Assembly: GCA_945863085.1 (NCBI GenBank)
Contig: CAMBCD010000081.1
Span: 1-9,603, forward strand
Reading direction: 5' to 3'
DNA: 9,603 nucleotides
Origin: Bordetella parapertussis
Lineage (GTDB): Bacteria > Pseudomonadota > Gammaproteobacteria > Burkholderiales > SG8-41
Both the position numbers and the translations under genes were made by a program. Position 1 is the stretch's first letter, and the number at the start of each line of letters is the position of its first letter. The notes beneath the pieces were generated by a model. It saw only the letters and a program-made list of their open reading frames with translations, searched no databases and was not told the origin of the DNA. Positions 6,026 through 9,603 of this stretch are shown here, piece after piece.

Positions 6026-6527
6026 ATGACTCCTGCAGCTTTTCTTCCAGCAGCGCGTGCAGCTTCGCGAAATCCGGTTCACCGAGGATGCGCATCACCA
6101 GCTTGCCCTGCCTGTCGATGATGAAGGTCGTCGGCGTCAGTTTCACTTCACCGAAGGCTTTGGCCAGTTCACCCATCGGATCCAGCGCCACCTTGAACGG
6201 CAGCTTGTTTTTTTCGGTGTAATTCAGCACGTAATTGGGTGGATCGTGTTTCATCGCCACCGCGATGGTTTCAAAACCCTGCCCGCGGTACTTGTTGTAA
6301 GTAGCGACAATGTCGGGCATTTCCTTGATACAGGTCGCGCAGTCGGTGGCCCAGAAATTGACCAGCACCACCTTGCCGCGCAAACCGGTCGTGGTGATCT
6401 TTTCGCCCTGCAAGGAAGTGAAGGTGACCAGCGGTGCTGCCGGTTTGGCGCTCCAGATCGCGAACGCGGCAAACGCCAGCACGCCGGCGACGACCAGGGC
6501 TAGAATGAGGTTTCTGAATTTCAACAT
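6024..6527 (-). CDS. TlpA/ResA-like membrane-anchored thiol-disulfide oxidoreductase
   Basis: 167 residues with a thioredoxin fold of the AhpC/TSA-Redoxin type. Residues 5-25 form one hydrophobic N-terminal segment with no clear cleavage site, so the domain is probably tethered to the outer face of the inner membrane. The active site is NFWATDCATCIKEMP with Cys63 and Cys66; the cis-proline is Pro132 in LTPTTFIID. Unlike classic TlpA/ResA (W-C-x-P-C), Asp62 replaces the tryptophan next to the first cysteine, and the CxxC dipeptide is Ala-Thr without proline, which should shift its redox potential. Likely role: reducing or exchanging disulfides in exported proteins, for example in cytochrome c maturation; the specific partner is unknown. 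It is divergent from the DUF4197 gene with only 29 bases between the starts, and no clear Shine-Dalgarno precedes the ATG. Confidence 0.9.
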   Translation of the reverse strand: MLKFRNLILALVVAGVLAFAAFAIWSAKPAAPLVTFTSLQGEKITTTGLRGKVVLVNFWATDCATCIKEMPDIVATYNKYRGQGFETIAVAMKHDPPNYVLNYTEKNKLPFKVALDPMGELAKAFGEVKLTPTTFIIDRQGKLVMRILGEPDFAKLHALLEEKLQES

Positions 6528-6542
6528 GCGGTCAAACCGTGC

Positions 6543-6548
6543 GAGGAG
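6543..6548 (+). promoter_or_regulatory. Ribosome binding site GAGGAG of the DUF4197 gene
   Basis: GAGGAG lies 8 bases before the ATG at 6557. It decides for this ATG against the upstream in-frame GTG at 6539, which sits before the site. Confidence 0.7.
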
Positions 6549-6556
6549 CCTTAACC

Positions 6557-7276
6557 ATGAACAGGATGCGTATTCTCGGAGTTCTGCCGGCGGTTGTCAT
6601 CACTTCGGTCCTCATTTTGGTCACCACTTTGGTCACCACCCCGCCGGCCAGCGCGGGCATTGCCGACATCAGCAATGCCGATGCCGCCAGCGGTTTGAGG
6701 CAGGCTCTGGCGGATGGTTCCGCAGCGGCGGTCAAACTGCTGGGGGCCGAAAACGGCTATTTCGCCAATGCCAAGGTCAAAATCCCGCTGCCGCCCAGCC
6801 TGCAGAAAATCGAAGGGGCGATGCGCATGATGGGCATGAAAAAACAGGCCGATGAGCTGGTGCTGTCGATGAACCGGGCCGCCGAGGCCGCGGCGCCGGA
6901 GGCCAAACAGCTGCTGACCGATGCCGTCAAAAAAATGTCGGTGCAGGACGCCAAGGGCATACTCACCGGTGGCGACACCGCCGCCACCGAATATTTCAAA
7001 CGCACCACGCAGGCGCAGCTGACCCAGCGTTTCCTGCCCATCGTCAAAAAAGCCACCGACCGCGTCGGTCTTGCGCAGCAGTACAACAGCCTCGCCGGCC
7101 AGGGCGTGCAACTGGGCCTGGTCAAGCAGGATGACGCGTCGATCGAAACCTACGTCACGCGCAAGGCGCTGGACGGCCTGTACCTGATGATTGCCGAACA
7201 GGAAAAGGCTTTCCGCCAGAACCCGGTCGGCGCTACCAGCAACATCGTCAAAAAAGTATTCGGCGCCTTGCGCTGA
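6557..7276 (+). CDS. DUF4197 family exported protein
   Basis: 239 residues. The start is fixed by the GAGGAG site and by the signal peptide that begins there (MNRMRILGVLPAVVITSVLI, likely cleavage at ASA-GI near residue 33). The mature protein is predicted mostly helical, and GLRQALADGSAAAVKLLG (46-63), the block ANAKVKIPLPPSLQ (70-83) and the C-terminal EQEKAFRQNP with a final KKVFGALR match the DUF4197 family as I know it. The family is common in proteobacteria and bacteroidetes, and its function is unknown; a periplasmic location is expected. No mature cysteines are present, so it is not an obvious substrate of the divergent thioredoxin-like protein. The signal sequence contains a 12-bp duplication. 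The stop codon is inside the palindrome shared with the next gene. Confidence 0.88.
   Translation: MNRMRILGVLPAVVITSVLILVTTLVTTPPASAGIADISNADAASGLRQALADGSAAAVKLLGAENGYFANAKVKIPLPPSLQKIEGAMRMMGMKKQADELVLSMNRAAEAAAPEAKQLLTDAVKKMSVQDAKGILTGGDTAATEYFKRTTQAQLTQRFLPIVKKATDRVGLAQQYNSLAGQGVQLGLVKQDDASIETYVTRKALDGLYLMIAEQEKAFRQNPVGATSNIVKKVFGALR
6616..6639 (+). repeat. Perfect 12-bp tandem duplication in a signal peptide
   Basis: TTTGGTCACCAC occurs twice without a gap (6616-6627, 6628-6639), encoding LVTT-LVTT in the hydrophobic core. The preceding 12 bases (6604-6615) match it at 8 of 12 positions, like an older third unit. Confidence 0.85.
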
Positions 7277-7290
7277 CTGCCGCAGTCAGC
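7272..7290. terminator. Hairpin containing both stop codons of two convergent genes
   Basis: GCTGACTG-CCG-CAGTCAGC is a perfect 8-bp stem with a 3-base loop. The left arm holds the TGA of the DUF4197 gene (7274-7276) and the right arm holds, on the minus strand, the TGA of the adenylating enzyme (7286-7288). No T-run follows on either strand, so bidirectional termination is likely but not certain. Confidence 0.6.
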
Positions 7291-8644
7291 CGATCGCGCA
7301 GACAAATTCCTCGAACTTGCCGTTGGCCGCGCGCGGCAATTCGCGCTCGAAATACGCAAAGCGCAGTTCGAAGGGATGACCCAGCGCTTCGCGGATGACC
7401 GCGCCCAGTTGCGCTTCCTCGCCCGCGCTCAGCGCCCGGTCGCAGACCAGGCGCACTTCGACCGAGCGCAGGCTGCGCTGGATCAACTGGTATTGCCGCA
7501 CCGGCGCGATATCGCGAAAGCGGTGAAAACCGACCAGCGGCCAGTGGCTGCTGCCGTCGGGCAGCCGCACCATGTTGCGTTCACGACCGGCAATGCGCGC
7601 CAGTGTCGGCAAGCTGCGGCCGCAGGCGCAGGGTGTGCCGGCGACGGCATGGTCATGCAGTTCATAACGGATCAGCGGCGTCGCGAAATTGTGCAGGCTG
7701 CTGACCACCAGCCGGCCCGTCTCCCCCGGTGCGCACGGCCGGCCCGCGGCATCCAGCACTTCGACCAGCACGCTTTCCGCCATCACGTGGTATTGCCCTG
7801 ACACGGGACATTGCAAGGCAATGTAGCCAAGCTCCTGCGAACTGTAGGTGTCTTCGATATCGACGCCCAGCGTGTCGCGGCAGGCGGCACGCAAGGCGGA
7901 TGAGACGGTTTCGCCGACCGTCAGCACCGCACGCAGGCCCGGCAGCCGTTCTCCGGCGCGTGCGAAATGCGCCAGCAGCGCGGCCAGATTGCTGGGATAG
8001 GTCAGCAGGTAACCCGGCGCATGCTGTTTGATCCAGGCTGCCTGCACGGCAACATCGGCGTTCAGCGTCAGCAACGCCGATGGTCCGGTCGCGCGCAGGG
8101 CTTCGGATGCAGCACCCCAGCCTGCCGCAGTGACGCCCTGCGGCGGATCGGCAATACCCGGTGCCAGCGCGCGGATCGCCACCAGCTTCAGCGACTGGTC
8201 GCGCTGATGCCAGTAATGGTCGCGCAGGGTGTTGGCCTGCCACAGCAGCGCATCCAGGGCAGTGCGTGACACCTGCACCGGCTGGCCGGTCGCGCCCGAA
8301 GTACGGTTCTCATGCACCGGACCGAACTGCGGCGGAATGGCGGTGCTGCGCAACGCGGGGCCGGCATCCTGGATGTCGCGCCGGGTCAGCAACGGCAATG
8401 CACGTAGTTGTGCCACCGTCACTTCGCCACCGTGCCAGCCCGCCAGCCGGTCACGGTAAAACGGTACCGTGCGCCGGGCATGGTCGATGACCAGCGCCAG
8501 CTGCTGCAACTGATGGTGCTGCAGCAAATCAACCGGCCAGCGTTCGGCCTGTTCAAACTGCCACAGCAGAGCCAGCCGTTGCGCCGCCTGCGCATCGGGC
8601 AGCGCGGGCCAGACAACGCCGGCAACGGCGGACTTGAACAGCAT
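7286..8644 (-). CDS. PaaK/CapK-like adenylate-forming enzyme (phenylacetate-CoA ligase family)
   Basis: 452 residues with ANL-superfamily motifs in order: phosphate-binding RTSGATGQP (114-122), YSSQELGYIALQCP (267-280), ETGRLVVSSLHNFATPLIRY (308-327), the C-x-C-G-R block (339-343), hinge-like IAGRERN (351-357), and a C-terminal PRAANGKFEEF (437-447) whose Lys443 matches the adenylation lysine. It should activate a carboxylate with ATP, giving an acyl-adenylate that may be passed to CoA or another acceptor. The substrate cannot be told; true PaaK usually sits with paa catabolic genes, absent here. I chose the ATG at 8644 because it overlaps the methyltransferase stop (TGATG); a TTG at 8674 would add ten residues. 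Coupling to that gene suggests a shared pathway. The stop lies in a hairpin facing the DUF4197 gene. Confidence 0.87.
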   Translation of the reverse strand: MLFKSAVAGVVWPALPDAQAAQRLALLWQFEQAERWPVDLLQHHQLQQLALVIDHARRTVPFYRDRLAGWHGGEVTVAQLRALPLLTRRDIQDAGPALRSTAIPPQFGPVHENRTSGATGQPVQVSRTALDALLWQANTLRDHYWHQRDQSLKLVAIRALAPGIADPPQGVTAAGWGAASEALRATGPSALLTLNADVAVQAAWIKQHAPGYLLTYPSNLAALLAHFARAGERLPGLRAVLTVGETVSSALRAACRDTLGVDIEDTYSSQELGYIALQCPVSGQYHVMAESVLVEVLDAAGRPCAPGETGRLVVSSLHNFATPLIRYELHDHAVAGTPCACGRSLPTLARIAGRERNMVRLPDGSSHWPLVGFHRFRDIAPVRQYQLIQRSLRSVEVRLVCDRALSAGEEAQLGAVIREALGHPFELRFAYFERELPRAANGKFEEFVCAIG

Positions 8645-9465
8645 CAGACCGGCCGCATGATCAACGTCGGGCAACGTTCGCCCAGTTCATAAACCGGCAC
8701 ATGCATCGCCTTGATCTCGAAATCGCCGGCAGAGGCGCGTACTTCCGCCAGCGTCGGAAAACTGTAACGTGTATCGACATTACGGTAATTGTTGATGGTG
8801 TTGACCACGGCCACTGGCCAGCCGAGATGCGCTGCGAGTTTTTCCGGGTCGGGTACCGCCTGATGCCAGGCCTCCCACACATCACGCAGGCGCACGCCCT
8901 GCTCCAGCGTGCCGTGCAGCGCCATCGCCAGCCGCCATTTGAAAACATGGAAGTTGCCGATGCGCTGCTGCCACAGGTCATCGATGACGCGCGAGACTGC
9001 TTCGCCAGTTTCAGGACGCACAAAATAACGCATCGCCAGCAAGGCGTCATCGCTGGCCACGCGCCGCAGCTCCGCGGCAAAAGCCGCGTACTGCGCGCGG
9101 CCGACCAGCAGGCTGTAACAGCCATCGCCGATCAGCAGATGCTGGCTGGCATTCGCCAGCGGCAGGCTCAGCCAGTCGCCGCAAACTGCGATACCCGGCG
9201 CCTCGGCAGCCGGCCACACGCCGGCAATCATCGGGCGCGAATGATCCACTGCGACCAGCCGCGTCCCGGCCGGCCAGCGCATGCGCGCGACCTCGGGTGT
9301 TACGCCGCAGAGCAGCGCATCGGGTGCGGTGACAGCGGTACGCGCAGACCAGTCGCGGATTTCGTTTTCGAGCAGCGCGATGTCTTCCGCCACCGGACGC
9401 AAGGGCGAACCGATCAGGCTCCATTGCCGCGCATGCTGGTTCCAGTGATCGGGTTGTGCAGTCAT
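8644..9465 (-). CDS. Class I SAM-dependent methyltransferase with a divergent motif I
   Basis: 273 residues. The Rossmann core is recognisable: ALLCGVTPEVA (50-60) at the first strand and loop, an acidic residue ending strand 2 (LVAVDHS, Asp74) expected to hold the ribose, GDWLSLPLANAS (96-107) for adenine binding, and LIGDGCYSLL (111-120). Motif I is GVTPE in place of the usual glycine-rich GxGxG; I recall this variant from a methyltransferase-like subgroup whose substrates are not known to me. The C-terminal part after about residue 150 is helical and ends with DTRYSFPTLAEVRA (231-244), probably substrate-related. Start ATG 9465; GAAGGA (9483-9478) lies 12 bases upstream, somewhat far. It follows polA by 44 bases and its stop overlaps the start of the ligase-like gene. 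Small-molecule methylation is inferred, not shown. Confidence 0.85.
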   Translation of the reverse strand: MTAQPDHWNQHARQWSLIGSPLRPVAEDIALLENEIRDWSARTAVTAPDALLCGVTPEVARMRWPAGTRLVAVDHSRPMIAGVWPAAEAPGIAVCGDWLSLPLANASQHLLIGDGCYSLLVGRAQYAAFAAELRRVASDDALLAMRYFVRPETGEAVSRVIDDLWQQRIGNFHVFKWRLAMALHGTLEQGVRLRDVWEAWHQAVPDPEKLAAHLGWPVAVVNTINNYRNVDTRYSFPTLAEVRASAGDFEIKAMHVPVYELGERCPTLIMRPV

Positions 9466-9497
9466 GGCACGTCGTGATCCTTCAGTGGGCTCGCCGC

Positions 9498-9511
9498 AGT
9501 ACGTCCGTACT
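9498..9511. repeat. Short palindrome at the polA stop codon
   Basis: AGTACG-TC-CGTACT, foldable as a 5-bp stem with a 4-base loop, overlaps the polA stop (9510-9512). No T-run follows on the minus strand, so it is at best a weak terminator and read-through into the methyltransferase gene is plausible. Confidence 0.4.
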
Positions 9512-9603
9512 AATGCGCCTTATCCCAGTTTGGACCGCTGCCGATTTCCACCAGCAGCGGCACCGCCAGTTGCGCGACCCCGGCCATCAGCCGCGCGAGG
9601 CCC
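9510..9603 (-). CDS. polA: DNA polymerase I, C-terminal end only (cut by the window edge)
   Basis: Reading the minus strand from 9602 gives 30 codons and a TAG: the end VPLLVEIGSGPNWDKAH closely matches the E. coli PolA C-terminus (VPLLVEVGSGENWDQAH). This is the last piece of the polymerase (Klenow) domain; the rest lies beyond the window. Pol I fills gaps during excision repair and removes RNA primers. It is too short to judge whether the gene is intact. It is transcribed towards the methyltransferase-ligase pair, 44 bases away. Confidence 0.93.
   Translation of the reverse strand, partial: GLARLMAGVAQLAVPLLVEIGSGPNWDKAH

Noticed and set aside
7286..8644. True phenylacetate-CoA ligase (paaK) assignment
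   Set aside because: Family motifs fit, but no other paa gene is present and the substrate pocket cannot be read, so only the superfamily is claimed.
8645..8674. TTG start of the adenylating enzyme at 8674
   Set aside because: The ATG at 8644 overlaps the upstream stop in a classic TGATG coupling, and the ten extra residues show no conserved feature.

Overview
The window is dense, GC-rich bacterial DNA with ordinary proteobacterial coding on both strands and no rRNA, tRNA, insertion sequence, prophage or CRISPR array. The gene types and the order dacA - dat - ybeD - (interruption) - lipB - lipA suggest a betaproteobacterium; E. coli has a related dacA-ybeD-lipB-lipA neighbourhood. The species cannot be read from the sequence.

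Left part (1-3145, + strand). An ECF-type sigma factor, cut by the window edge, overlaps a 59-residue zinc-finger anti-sigma factor. After a 124-bp gap come a PBP5-type D-Ala-D-Ala carboxypeptidase (dacA), a D-amino-acid transaminase (dat) and the small regulator-like protein YbeD, closely packed and probably one transcription unit. DacA releases D-alanine during wall remodelling and Dat interconverts D-alanine and D-glutamate, so the two are plausibly linked in wall metabolism.

Middle (3140-4302, - strand). A two-gene unit, an unknown exported protein followed by a YjdF/DUF2238 membrane protein, lies opposite to and inside the ybeD-lipB neighbourhood. Its end overlaps the end of ybeD by six bases. 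A roughly 100-bp divergent promoter region separates it from lipB.

Lipoate block (4403-5997, + strand). lipB and lipA overlap by four bases (ATGA) and encode octanoyl transfer and sulfur insertion, the two steps of endogenous lipoate synthesis. A perfect 20-bp palindrome fills the convergent junction with the next gene.

Right part (6024-9603). A membrane-anchored TlpA-like thioredoxin (-) diverges from an exported DUF4197 protein (+). A second palindrome, containing both stop codons, closes DUF4197 against a minus-strand set: the C-terminus of DNA polymerase I (polA, at the window edge), an unusual SAM-dependent methyltransferase, and a PaaK/CapK-like adenylate-forming enzyme whose start overlaps the methyltransferase stop (TGATG). 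This methyltransferase-ligase pair is the best candidate here for an undescribed pathway. No obviously new defence or mobile system is visible; most of the window is housekeeping.
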